This document shows, one piece after another, positions 42,658 to 53,712 of a stretch of DNA of 64,000 bases (the stretch's first letter is position 1; every line of letters begins with the position of its first letter). The notes below the pieces were generated by a model, which was not told where the DNA came from, ran no database searches, and saw only the letters and a list, made by a program, of their open reading frames with translations. The position numbers and the translations under genes were made by a program. The stretch is from Euphorbia lathyris (lineage: Eukaryota; Streptophyta; Magnoliopsida; Malpighiales; Euphorbiaceae): NCBI RefSeq assembly GCF_963576675.1, contig NC_088915.1, forward strand, positions 88,855,501 through 88,919,500, in the 5' to 3' direction.

Positions 42658-44045
42658 CGGATATTGTGAAAAATATTCCTAACGTTTTATAGTAGTGCAA
42701 TTTTATTTCTAATGTTGACAGTTAAAAATAATTTGGATAAATAATTATAAGGTCTTTATGTTTTTACTTAACACACTAGTAAGTCCACCATATTATTATA
42801 AGGTCATTAAGTTTTGTTTTAATCAATTCTTTAGTCCTTCCATTTATTTTTATAAATGAAAGTTCAAAATTACTCCTAATTATATACATAAAAAAATATA
42901 TCTTTTAGTTTCAAATTTAATCTAATTAATTTTAATGAAGTTTTTAAACTACATATACACCGAAATTAATATATTTGAAAAAATGTATTATTAATTTTCT
43001 TAAATTGTAATTATTTTTTCTTTATTTTTTAATATAATATCTTTAAATTAACATTAAATATTATTATAAATTTTTTTAAAAATCATATTTTTTTCTTCAT
43101 TCGGTAAAATTTATTAGAATTGTAAAAACTTTTTACAATGATAGTTTACTCCTATTTTAATAATTTTTGAAATATTTTTCATTCATTTGTTTAGTCATTA
43201 AATTTTACGTTATTAAATTAAAATTCTATAATTATATAAAATTAATAAATCAATTACTTTATATTGGAGTTTATATTGGAGAGATTGTGATTATGTAGGA
43301 AAAAAAGAGAATATATATAAAATAGAAAAAATATATGTTTTATTATTAAAACATAAAATAAAGGGTAATTTTGGTATTTTAAAATTTATTTTGTATAGTT
43401 TGACCATTGACCCAAGCATAAGGACTAAAGAGTTAACAAAAACAAAAACTGGAGGATTATATAATTATTTCTAAAAACATAGGGACTAAGTAGTATATTA
43501 GGTAAAAATACATGGACCTTATATCTATTTACCCAAACAATTTTATCTCTAATGTTAATAAGTTTGGTCAATTTAAGATATCACTATAAAATATATAGAT
43601 GTTTTGCTATTTATTCTGTACCAGTTACATATCGGTTAGTTCTATAAAACGTTTTCACATTTTGATTTAGTAATAGAATTGTGATTTAGTAATAGAATTG
43701 GAGATTAATATTTTTAAATTCGATGCAATATTTAATTTTTTTATCTAACTTGTACAAAATACAGTATAATTTTTTAATTCTTAATTTTTTCACGTATATT
43801 AATGTGTTTGTGATCTGTTACTAATGAGTCATAAAATGACTCACATTTAAAGCGTAGATAATAAAACTTGTAATCTGAGTAGACCGTTTGATGAATTATT
43901 TATCAAATTAACCCAATTTGCCAACGTTTAGGGTAAAGTTGCTCTTGGCTGCCAATATTGGGAGGGTTAAATTGCACCATTTTAGACGTTAGTGGTAAAA
44001 TTATTTCCAGCCGTCAATGCTAGATGTATTTTTGCACTTTATCAC
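42658..44045. mobile_element. TACCCCTAACG-family MITE interrupted by another MITE
   Basis: Left text ATATTCCTAACGTTTTAT and right text TAGATGTATTTTTGCACTT belong to the family. Flanks TTAAATTA (42649-42656 and 44046-44053) are an 8-bp match. An 800-bp insertion at 42735-43534 splits it. Confidence 0.8.
42735..43534. mobile_element. Foldback MITE inserted in a MITE, 9-bp duplication
   Basis: The left end GGATAAATAATTATAAGGTC mirrors the right end GGACCTTATATCTATTTACCC. Inner arms mirror ACTAGTAAGTCC/GGACTAAGTAGT and TTCTTTAGTCCTTCC/GGACTAAAGAGTT. Flanks AAATAATTT (42726-42734) and AAACAATTT (43535-43543) differ at one base. Non-coding. Confidence 0.82.
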
Positions 44046-44075
44046 TTAAATTAATAAAAGATATTAAAATAAGTA

Positions 44076-44671
44076 GGGTTAAGGTGCATAAAATACCCCT
44101 AACGTTTTGGGTCAGGAGCAATTTTACCCCTAACGTCTAAAATGGTGCAATTTTGCCCCTAACGTTGGAAGTCAAGAGCAATTTTACCCCTAACGTTAAT
44201 AAATTGGGTCAATTTCAAACACTATTATAAAACACAGATATTTTTGTTCCTTATTTAGCACCGATTGCATAACAATTCGTTCTGAAAAAAAGGATTTCAT
44301 GTTTTTTTTATAATTTAATAATAGAATTTGAGATTAATATTTATAAATTTGGTGAATTTTTTGAATTTATTTTATCTAATTCGTATAAAAAGACAGTATA
44401 TTTTTTATTTATTTTTTATTTTTTTTCACATCCCAACATATGTTTATGATTTGTTACTGATAAAATGACACACGTATGAAGTGTAGATGACAAGATTCAT
44501 GACCGAAAAGACAGTTTGATGAATTATTTCTCAAATTGACCCAATTTATTAACGTTAGGGGTAAAATTGCTCTTGGCTTCCAATGTTAGGGGTAAAATTG
44601 CACCATTTTACACGTTAGGGGTAAAATTGCTCCTGGTCCAAAACGTTAGGGGTATTTTTGCACCTTAACCC
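44076..44671. mobile_element. Foldback MITE, TACCCCTAACG family, intact copy
   Basis: The left end GGGTTAAGGTGCATAAAATA and right end GTATTTTTGCACCTTAACCC are inverse. Exact 9-bp duplication AAATAAGTA (44067-44075 and 44672-44680). The arms contain repeated AGCAATTTTACCCCTAACG. 596 bp. Confidence 0.93.
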
Positions 44672-46051
44672 AAATAAGTAATAGGGAGAAATCAGATTAA
44701 AAAGGTTGAACTCCAAGTAACAGATGAATATAAGAGATCATTAAACTTTATTAACCCTGAGAAATAATGCTAAAAAGAACGTGTTGAACAATACGAGAGT
44801 GATTGGATTGCATTGGGAAACATTCAAAGAGAAAAGCCTATGTGGAAACCACATTTCAAGTGCAACGATCCGGTTCGGAGTGGGTGACGCTGAGATAGAA
44901 GGTCTGAGCAAAGAGCAGCCATCAGGGATGACGATGGGAGTAGTAATGGACTGAATCTCATACCAAAAATGGGGAGATAGTAATTGAAGCTTATTAGTAA
45001 GGTGAGAATCCAATATATGCAGCCCCGTTTTAAAACGGTGAGGTCCAAAGTGTTGGATTTTCGACCAAAGCGGACAATATCTACATGGTATTTGGCCAGA
45101 ATTTTATAATTGGTATAAGAGCCGATTCTCCATTTATGATGTGTGATTCGGGGATGAAACAGACAGAAGCTGGTGGGCCTTTAAAGACCGGTTTGAAGTT
45201 GGTGGTGCCGGGATAGAAAGTTTGAGCAATGAACGGTCCTAAGGGATGTCGACAAGGGCAGTAATGAACTGAATCCCACATCGAAAATGGAGTTAGTGGG
45301 CCTTTAAAGACTGGTTTGGAGTTGGTGGTGTCAGGGTAAAAAGTTTGAGCAAGGAACGGTCCTAGGGGATGGTGATAAGAGCAGTAATGAACTGAATCCA
45401 ATACATACAGACGGTTTTAAAGCCGCAAAGCCCAAAGTGTTGGATTTGGGACCAAAGCGGACAATATCTACATGGTATTGGGTAAGAATTTTATAATTGG
45501 TATCAGAGCCGACTCTCCATGTACGATATGTGGTTCGGGGATGAAACTGACGAAAGCTGGTGGGCCTGTAACGACCGGTTTGGAGTTGGTGGCACTGGGG
45601 TAGAAAGTTTGAGCAAGGAGCGGTCCTAAGAGATGGAGATGGGGGTAGTAATAAACTGAATCCCACATCGAAAATGGAGAGAGAGTGATTAAGGGTTATT
45701 AGAGGTGAGAATCTAATACATACAAATGCGTTTTAAAACCGTGAGGCCAAAAGTGTAGGATTTAGGACCAAAGAGGAAGACATCTACATGGTGTTGGGCC
45801 AGAATTTGATAATTAGTATCAGAGTCGACTCTCCATGCCCGATGTGTGGTTTGGAGAAGAACCAAAGGAAGCTGGTGGGCCTGTAATGATCCGGTCTGGA
45901 TTTGGTGGCACTAGAATAGAAGGTTTGAGCAAGGAGCAACCCTAAGGGATAGCGATAGGGACAGTAATGAACTGAATCCCATATCGAAAATGGGAGAGAG
46001 AGAGAGAGTGACTAAGGCTTATTAGGAAGGTGAAAATCCAATACATAAAGA

Positions 46052-47387
46052 TGTTGAAACACCTTTCCACATAATTTTGATTTGACAAAATTGTTTAAGT
46101 GTAATTAAAATATATTCTAAACACACTAAGTTTAAATGCTTTGATTTATTCTACTAATGTGTTTGTTCAATGTTGAGTTAAATTGTTTATAAGACACAAA
46201 GATTAAAAGGCCCAAAGCCCAATACGAAAGTCAAAAGCCCAAGTCAAACAGTTTAAAGCAACTCGGCCCGCGTATGTCAAAACGCTGTCTTTATGTACAA
46301 AACGCTGCTCAGCGGAAGAAGGATCTAGAAGACCTTCGTGGAACAACTTCGGGACGAAGCTGTTGAGTTGATTCGACAAAGAGTACAAGACAGCAGCTGA
46401 GCAAGAACAACTTCCAGACAAAGTGTTTCCACTTTGGGTAAAGTTCAGAAGACACAGAATGCTGTCTAGTTGACCTTACCATAAATGGAGAGACATTCTG
46501 CCGAGCTGACCAAAAGGTGACCGAGGATAGAAGATACTCAAATCTGATTGGCCGAGAGCTCTGAGCAAGACTGGGTGACAACGACAGGAAGCCGTTTCCC
46601 TCCAACGGTTATTTCGAAATTCAAAATGACCGATGCCTCAGACGTCTCTATAAATAGAGCCCTTCAGTTGCTTCATTCAACACAGAACTTGATCAAGCCA
46701 TTACGCTGACTAAATTTCTACGCAAAGTTCTGCAAGAAAAAGCAAAGCAATCTTACACTAAATTTCATATCTTTTGTGTAAAAGTCTAGAGTGATTATTC
46801 AATCATCTAAGGTGTCTTAGCAATCGTTATTTAGGACAAACACTTATCATTTCTAGAATTAGAAAGGAGAAGCTGAGTACTCGGTTATAGTACTCAGCGA
46901 GAGATTAGGATTGAGTAGAGGTATAGAGGAAGGTACTCTTGTTATACTCAGTTTCTAAGATTGTAAAAGGTTTGATGCTTTACCGTTAAAGAGCTCAGTA
47001 GAGAATTCGAAATCTCGGAACGTGTTCCGGGGACAGGACGTAGGCTTGGAGGCCGAACCTGGATAAATCTGCTGAGTAACATATTTCTAACCTTAAACTC
47101 CTTTATATATTTATTGCTTGCTTAAACAAAAACTGACCAAGTAAAGAGGTCAAGCTGAGTTGTGCGCATTGAATACCTGAGCTCAGGAATAGACTCTAAC
47201 TGCTATCTCCTGACTCAAGTAAAGAAACTGACCTAGTCACCAGTTGACTAAGCCAGTATCTTGCTATTCACTCAGCGCCGCTATTAAAACCTTTTTCTCA
47301 CGAAAAAGAAGTCTGCCCTAACAATTTTTTTTAAATAGTTCCTAACCCCCCTTGGAACTATACTTGTAACGTTATAAGGGACCAACA
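46052..47387 (+). repeat. Solo LTR of the Sirevirus-type Copia family
   Basis: Starts TGTTGAAACACCTTTCC and ends TATAAGGGACCAACA. At 1336 bp it matches the LTRs at 6917-8251 and 17047-18386 in the opposite orientation. Exact 5-bp duplication AAAGA (46047-46051 and 47388-47392). TATA box CTATAAATAG at 46648-46657. It lies inside a TRIM LTR. More diverged from the full element than that element's LTRs are from each other. Confidence 0.95.
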
Positions 47388-47595
47388 AAAGACACATTTT
47401 TAAAGTTGTAAGGCCCACTTTGTTGGATTTGGGACCAAAACGGACAATATCTATATGATATCGGCCTAAGATTTTACAAATGGTATCAGAGACGACTCTC
47501 CACGTACGATGTGTGGTTCGAGGGCGAACCAGACAGAAGTTGTTGGGCCTATAATGATCCGGTTTGGAGTGGGTGGCACTAGGATAGAAGGTTTG

Positions 47596-48177
47596 TGATA
47601 ACATCCAAATATTATCCCAAGACCAATCCATAAAGCTTCGTAGAATTAAAGGACCAAAAAGGATATTTAGCCGTCGATGCTGACTAGAAGAAGCGCCTGT
47701 TGAATGGCGTATATGGCAAGTTATACACCATGTAGGATCCTTGGATTCAACGATACGCCTCGAGAAGATCAGACACCTTAAAGAGGCTCAAACTCGCCAT
47801 ATTTTGGGAGACCCGCCATCTAGCATCGATACGCCCATGAGATGTCGGCGTCGTCTTCCAGTATGGAAACCGAAGCCATTAATGACAAGTAATATCTCCA
47901 TAAATGTGCTAACGGTCGTACTTGAATGAACATAGTAACCATCATTTATGTGGCATTAATGGAGACTCTCTAGTTACCAGATTGATGGTTACAACTATCC
48001 TAGTATAAATAGCTTAGCCTTCCAAGCTATTGAGGTACACTTTCTAATACTATTCTTCGTGTTTATAGTTTATCATTTTCTATACTTTACTGACTTTAGC
48101 ATCGGATTCCTCCCGGCCGAACCCAACGGCGCCCCCCACAGGTGGAGTTCCTACGTAAATTCAACCGGATGATATCA
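47596..48177 (+). repeat. Solo LTR, Gypsy Tat-like
   Basis: 582 bp, TGATAACATCC...GGATGATATCA, with exact 5-bp duplication GTTTG (47591-47595 and 48178-48182). It contains AGTATAAATAGC at about 48002. Its 3' part (GACTTTAGCATCGGA, CCGGCCGAACCCAACGGCGCC) is characteristic of Tat-lineage LTRs as I recall them. It sits inside a TRIM internal region. Not the same family as 27486-27950. Confidence 0.85.
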
Positions 48178-48558
48178 GTTTGAGTATGGAGCGGTCCTAA
48201 GGGATGATGATGAGGCAGTAATGAACTGAATCTCACATCGAAAATGGAGAGAGATTGACTGAAGCTTATTAATAAAGTAAGAATCCAATATATGAAGATA
48301 CATTTTAAAGCCGTGAGGCTCAAGATAATGGATTTTGGAACCAAAGCGAATAATATCTACATAATATTAGACCAGGATGTTACATCAAGAGCTCAGGTCG
48401 TCGATCAGAGGATGTGTTTGGTGACCCGAACCATTAAAATATAGACAGTAGTGAATGAGGTCGTTGGACGACCCCAACAATTTGTCAGCCAATCGCTCAT
48501 CCTTTTAACAAAGGTCTTCAAACATGTATTTGCAATTTTGCCATTAATTAATTATATT

Positions 48559-49070
48559 GACCTAATATATCATCCACATTTGAACTTGTTCAAAAAGCTT
48601 AATTGACTCTTTAAAATTTTGAATTGTTCCGATAGCCCCTTCAACCTGCTTAAAATATCTCGATAGCCGCCTCAACTTGTTTAAAATGCAATTAATGAAT
48701 CAATTGGTGGCAAACCTGCACGTGAAAGGTGTATTACACGCACATTGAAAAAGTAAAATGACCACAACCAGTGTATGAGGTTCTAATATTAGAGAAGAAA
48801 TGTGTTATAGTTGAACAAGTAATAACTTCATTTTTAATATATTTTAATCTATTATGTGAATTATGTAATAAAATTTCAAGGCACGTGTAACACATCTTAC
48901 GCATGCAGTTTACTTTTTTACAACCAAATGATTAATTGACTATATTTTAAACAAGCTGAGGAAGCTACCGAGACATTTTAAGTAAGTTGAGGTGCTATCG
49001 AGACATTTTAAAAATTTAAGGACAATCAAGTTTATAGGGCAAGTTCAGAAGGCTAATAGTATATTAACCC
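48559..49070. mobile_element. MULE-type MITE, second complete copy
   Basis: The left end GACCTAATATATCATCC mirrors the right end TAGTATATTAACCC. Exact 9-bp duplication AATTATATT (48550-48558 and 49071-49079). Shares the CGATAGCC..CAACTTG, GTATTACACGC and TTAGAGAAG blocks with 52094-52616. 512 bp. Confidence 0.88.
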
Positions 49071-50612
49071 AATTATATTTATGTCATTTCATTTATTTTC
49101 AAATTTTGCAATTAGTTTATGTAATTCCTATTTTTGTCCAAATGTTTGTATTAGATTTGGTTTATGTAATTGTGCTTTGATGTAATTTTATCCTTCAGGT
49201 TAAAGGAGTATAAATTCATTTCTTTCATGTAATGTGTGTAAAGGGGAACGTGTAATTAGGGAAGTCATTGTAATCTCAAACTTGCAATGGGAAGAGTGGT
49301 TATATGTAACAGGGAAGAGTAGGGGAGAGTGTCTAGGCAACCAGGGGCAGTGGTGAATGAAACATTGTAACGTCCACTGACCCTAGGTCTCGACTTGATG
49401 TAAGAAACCCTATAGGAAGGAGTGACTAGTCTTCTCGAGACTTGTTACTGGGTTCAGCCCAGTTCTTCCCATCTTTAGTAGTGACCCTACTACTACTACT
49501 ACTACTACTGATGGGGTATTAAGGATGTATAATTGTTGTCTTTGAATTAATAAAATCATCAGTGCATTTTTCAAATGTCACGTGGCCAACTCAAAATTAT
49601 CAGTGAAATGAAATCAATCACAATTTGAATTTAAATTTACCAAATTACCCTTAAAATTTCAACCACAAACCTTCGACAAGCGGTAGAATTTAATGGGCTA
49701 TGATGTGTAGTTTTTTTAGAGATTTAGATTTCATTTCTATCTCGTTTGTTAGGCATTCAACGAATTCGACACCTTATACTCTTGTAAAGACAATCATTTC
49801 TGTGTTTGTGTACGGTTGATATTTAATGGGTTAAGATAATAAACCGGGTTGATAATCCATATAACCCGTTTATCTTAACTCTAATAATATAATTTTATTA
49901 TAATTAATAATAAAATTATATTGTAATTAGTTAAAATTTGAGTTGTTAGGTTGAATTTTAACTAGTTTAATTAATTTTTTTAATATTATTTATTCAAAGT
50001 GTTGAAAAAATTAAATGTTAGTATATTTTGAATTTGATTTGCCTATTTATTCATTAATTTATGTTTTTTTAGGTTTAGAAATCAGGTTTATTAACAAAAT
50101 GTTGTCAAATAGAAAATGAGTCGATGAATTCTACAACTTTTTTAGTTGATTTTATTATATAATAGGTTAAATGGGTTAAATGGATCGTGTTAATTTTTAT
50201 TTATTTTTTATTCATTTAGTTAAATTGGTTAAACGACTTAACCCATGTCATGCATTTAAATGGGTCATGTCAGGGTTGACCCTTAGCGGATTACCAGGAT
50301 AGATGATGCGACTCGTCAACCCATTTTGATACAGATTCTTATATTATTGAGAGTATTGATTCCTCAGGTTGATACATATTCTTATATTATTGAGAGTATT
50401 GACTCTCGTTATGAGGATGAATTTAGTGGTAAAGAAGTGATATTTAGATGATAATTTTAGATGGATTTAATTTACAATGACAATATATAACTAAGTCTAT
50501 ATTAACGTTTTAGCATTTTAGAGTAGTAACCATGGAAAAATATATTGCCCACGATTTATCAATAAAGATGACATATATTTATTAAAAAAAAAGAATTCAT
50601 GATATGATTATT
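49071..50612. other. Intergenic DNA with a CTA microsatellite
   Basis: A (CTA)n tract of about 23 bp lies at 49487-49509. About 49820-50330 holds repeated GGGTTAA, ATAACCCGTTTATC and GGGTTGACCC phrases resembling decayed hAT-type foldback DNA. A 39-bp near-duplicate (TTCTTATATTATTGAGAGTATTGA) occurs at about 50336 and 50379. No gene. Confidence 0.5.
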
Positions 50613-51057
50613 TTATTGATACGGAGGAATTTGCTTTTGATGAAATTCAAGACCAAAAAGAACAGTCATTTCAGCTCTAGTTTTTGCCAGGTGATTTTCT
50701 GCAACAGATATTTGATCTATCAAATTAGAGATTAATCCAGCACAGCCATAAATAGGATCTTCAATTCTGCATTGCGCCTCGATATGCAACGAATCCATTG
50801 CTGCAGCTCTTAGATTAGGGGGAAGTTGTTGTTTTATCACAATTATGTCAGTTAATAAACAAATATTTATGAACAAATTATTATTATTGTTGTTAAATTA
50901 CCTTGAGCAACACTGCAACATTCCTAGCGCTATAGATTTTGTGGACGCATGCGAATTTTTGAGGATCTTCAGCAGGAAAATAATGTTTAAAAATGCAATC
51001 TGTAAAGCATATTTTTCCTAAACACTTGCAACCTGCACAACGATATCCCTCTATCAT
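50613..51057 (-). pseudogene. LBD (LATERAL ORGAN BOUNDARIES domain) gene, short and probably splice-defective
   Basis: The ATG at 51057 opens exon 1 (50902-51057, 52 codons), containing the zinc-finger-like CX2CX6CX3C block (CAGCKCLGKICFTDC) and DPQKFACVHKIYSARNV, where family members carry a Gly-Ala-Ser motif in place of YSAR. A donor, GTAATT, follows in phase 0. The rest of the domain (LPPNLRAAAMDSL; RIEDPIYGCAGLI) is on the same strand from 50825 to a stop at 50613, but the 50824-50901 interval holds no AG, so no canonical acceptor exists. Total length would be about 124 residues with almost no C-terminal region. LBD proteins are DNA-binding regulators of organ boundaries. Tandem repeats lie upstream. 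Confidence 0.75.
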
Positions 51058-51222
51058 ATTTTTCTGTATTTTAGAAAAATATAGTAAAATTGTTGTAAAA
51101 CTTATGCAGATTCTCCAAATCAATATGTTTATATAAGGAGGAGAGAAATAAATATATACAAGTTTTGAGTTTTTGAAGTTCATGTGGAAAAGTTTGTAAG
51201 AAATTAAGTCAACGAGAAAGAA

Positions 51223-51740
51223 GTGTTGAATTGACTCAAAAAGATGTTAAATTGACTCAAAATTGTTGAATTTGATTCAAAGAACTGTTGAATTGACTCA
51301 AAAGTGTTGAATTGACTAAAAAAGTCAAATCACTTTTGCTCCGCCAACATCAATGGCTTAGTGGGGCCTCTATGATCTCTTTCCTCAGATTTCTAAAGTT
51401 CCAATTTCACCATCGGTGTAGAATATGGCAATACTGATAACTGTTGAATTGACTAAAAAAAAGTCAAATCACTTTTGCTCCGCCAACATCCATGACTTAG
51501 TGGGGCCTCTGTAATCTCTTCCCTAAGATTTCTAAAGTTCCAATTTCACCACCGGTGTGGAATATGGTAATACTGATAACTGTTGAATTGACTCAAAAGT
51601 GTTGAATTGATCTAAAAAAAGTCCAATCACTTTTGCTCCGCCAACATCCATGACTTAGTGGGGCCCCTGTGATCTCTTCCCTAAGATTTCTAAAGTTCCA
51701 ATTTCACCACCGATGTGGAATATGGCAATACTGATAAGAG
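51223..51740. repeat. Tandem repeats upstream of the LBD gene
   Basis: First come about five copies of a 19-22 bp unit (GTTGAATTGACTCAAAA and variants) at 51223-51320. Then follow three copies of a unit of about 139 bp at 51305-51442, 51443-51581 and 51601-51739, each with TTTTGCTCCGCCAACATC, TTAGTGGGGCC and CCAATTTCACCA. They start about 170 bp upstream of the LBD ATG, so they lie in its promoter. Confidence 0.93.
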
Positions 51741-52084
51741 ACCGTAATCAGAGAACATGCATTCTCTATCTTTTTTAAAACCTACCATAATCCATGTTAA
51801 ATCATCATTTTTTAGTTAATTCCTCCCGCTTTGCACATACAAACAGAAGTGTTATTGCCATCTATACCGTATCATTCAAATTTTTGGGTTATTCAATTTT
51901 CCTTTTTAGTCCATTCCACCATTAATTTTTTTTTTGTCACAATAGGTTTGACCTAAACGAGTCGTATCGAGGTCAACTCAGACACGATCCATTTAATTAA
52001 ATCCATTTTCATGATGGGTTCTATATTAAAATTGGATGCTACATATAACATTAACATAAGCATGCCATGTATTTATTGTCATCA
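51741..52084. other. Intergenic DNA, nothing recognised
   Basis: AT-rich with a T tract at about 51930. No gene or clear repeat is seen. Confidence 0.5.
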
Positions 52085-52093
52085 TAAAATAAT

Positions 52094-52616
52094 GGCTTAA
52101 TACGTCATTTGCCTCCTGAACTTGTCCAAAATGGTTGATTGGCTCTCTGAACTTTCAAAGTGTCTCGATAGCCCCATGAACTTGTATAAAATGTTCAATT
52201 AGCCTTCTGAACTTGTATAAAATGTAATCAATCAATGATTCGGTTGTAAAAAAGTAAGTAAAAAGCGAAAAATATGTTACATGTGCCTTAGAATATTATT
52301 ACATACTTCACAAAATAGATTAAAACATGTTAAAAAAGAATTTCTTACTCATTCAACTATAAAACATTTTCTTCTCTAATATTATAATCACATACCCCGA
52401 TCTTGGTCGTTTTACTTTTTTAAGATGCGTGCAACATATCTTCCGCATTTAACTTACTTTTTTACAACCGAGTGATTAATTGATTACATTTTATGCAAAT
52501 TAAGGGGGCTAACTGAATATTTTATGCAAGTTCAAGGGGCTATCGAGACACTTTGAAAGATCAAGGGGCCAATCAACCAGTTTGACAAGTTGAGGGGGCA
52601 AATGATGTATTAAGCC
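52094..52616. mobile_element. MULE-type MITE, reference copy
   Basis: The left end GGCTTAATACGTCATTTGCC is the inverse of the right end GGCAAATGATGTATTAAGCC. Exact 9-bp duplication TAAAATAAT (52085-52093 and 52617-52625). The arms hold AACTTGTCCAAAATGGTTGATTGGC and its inverse. 523 bp, no ORF. Other copies are at 3668/20545, 48559 and 54893. Confidence 0.95.
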
Positions 52617-52739
52617 TAAAATAATATATTCAAAAAGTTTATTCTGCCATCTGCACTTGATGCTTAAACTTGCATCCTCCACGATGAAGTTATATATAAA
52701 AGAAAACAATAGATGTAGTAGACACAAAAACCAAGTGAT

Positions 52740-53520
52740 AAAGTTTCATAAACATTGAGGGTAATATGGAGCCTCCGAGGATTAATCGGGGAATAGTGGC
52801 AAATACAGGATTACTCGGTTGGGGGGCTGGTTTTATACGTGCGTTCGCAAAAAAAAAAAAAAAAAAAAAATTTGCAAAATTGAACTTGCTTATTTTTTTT
52901 TATATATGCATTTTATAATTTGAATGGTCAAGAACCAATTTTTAAGTATTGATGTAAAATTTCTCAAAATTAAGTTAGATTTCGTTAAGAGTCCTAACAT
53001 GTAAAAAAAAATGGATTTATAAAGGGTAGAACAGGTAAAAAAAAATTAAAAATTTTGATTTGAGAGGGCCTACCAGGCCAAAAAAAATTAATAATTTGGA
53101 TTTAAGGAGGGCCTAAGAGACCAAAAAAATTTAGAAATTTGGATTTATTGAGACCTAACATACCAAAAAAATTAGAAATTTGTATTTAGCGAAGCCTAAC
53201 AGGCAAAAAAAAAATTAGAAATTTGGATTTAGAAAGGCCTAACGGGCCCAAAAAAAATTAGAAATTTGAATTTAGAGAGACCTAACAGACCCAAAAAAAT
53301 TAGAAATTTGTATTTATGGAGTACCTAATAGGTCCAAAATATTAAAATTTTGAATTTTAGACAAGCCTAAGACTTAATGGGCCATCTTGGGGGGCTAATT
53401 CAACACCCTGACAACTTTTTTTTGCGACAGGAGGGCCGAAACTACCCGGCATCAAGGTGGTTCCGGCGACCGGAGGGCCCGGGCCCCCCAGACCCTCCTA
53501 TCTACACCCTTGATCGGGAA
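52740..53520. repeat. Unclassified repeat region with 57-61 bp tandem units
   Basis: After an A tract (52850-52870), about seven units of the form CCTAACAGGCCAAAAAAA-TTAGAAATTTGGATTTA run from about 53010 to 53370. A GC-rich end follows (GGAGGGCCCGGGCCCCCCAG at about 53472). Phrases GATTAATCGGGGAAT (52780) and GATCGGGAATTGG (53512) lie outside each end. Possibly a transposon with subterminal repeats; class unresolved. Confidence 0.6.
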
Positions 53521-53712
53521 TTGGTTGAGAATTAATCGAAAATTAATCAGATTCATATTTTATTATTTGTTAATAAAACTATGCCTAATTGGTAATTTAG
53601 AATATAGTTAGGTAGAATAATTAAATTAAACTATTAATTAATAGAAGAATACTATTTGAGTGAAAATAAATTAGTAATGGCATATGACACAGTGTAATCC
53701 CCATATAATTAA

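Larger units (their letters stand above)
44830..48390 (+). mobile_element. Tandem array of TRIM elements (LTR-internal repeated)
   Basis: A unit of about 316 bp repeats: an LTR of about 160 bp (TGAACTGAATCCCACATCG ... GGACCAAAGCGGACAATAT ... AATTTTATAA), a primer site TGGTATCAGAGCC, then about 155 bp of internal DNA (GTGGTTCGGGGATGAA ... GAAGGTTTGAGCAAGGAG). Primer-site junctions are visible at about 45111, 45498, 45812 and 47481 and a decayed one near 48385. Some units carry deletions (for example at about 45290 and 45392). Two solo LTRs of other families interrupt it. No ORF, as expected for terminal-repeat retrotransposons in miniature. Confidence 0.85.

Noticed and set aside
45111..45123. 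TGGTATCAGAGCC-like sites as tRNA genes
   Set aside because: Only the 13-bp primer complement is present; there is no cloverleaf. They are TRIM primer-binding sites.
49487..49509. CTA repeat as a coding poly-amino-acid tract
   Set aside because: Short microsatellite in DNA with stops in all frames nearby.
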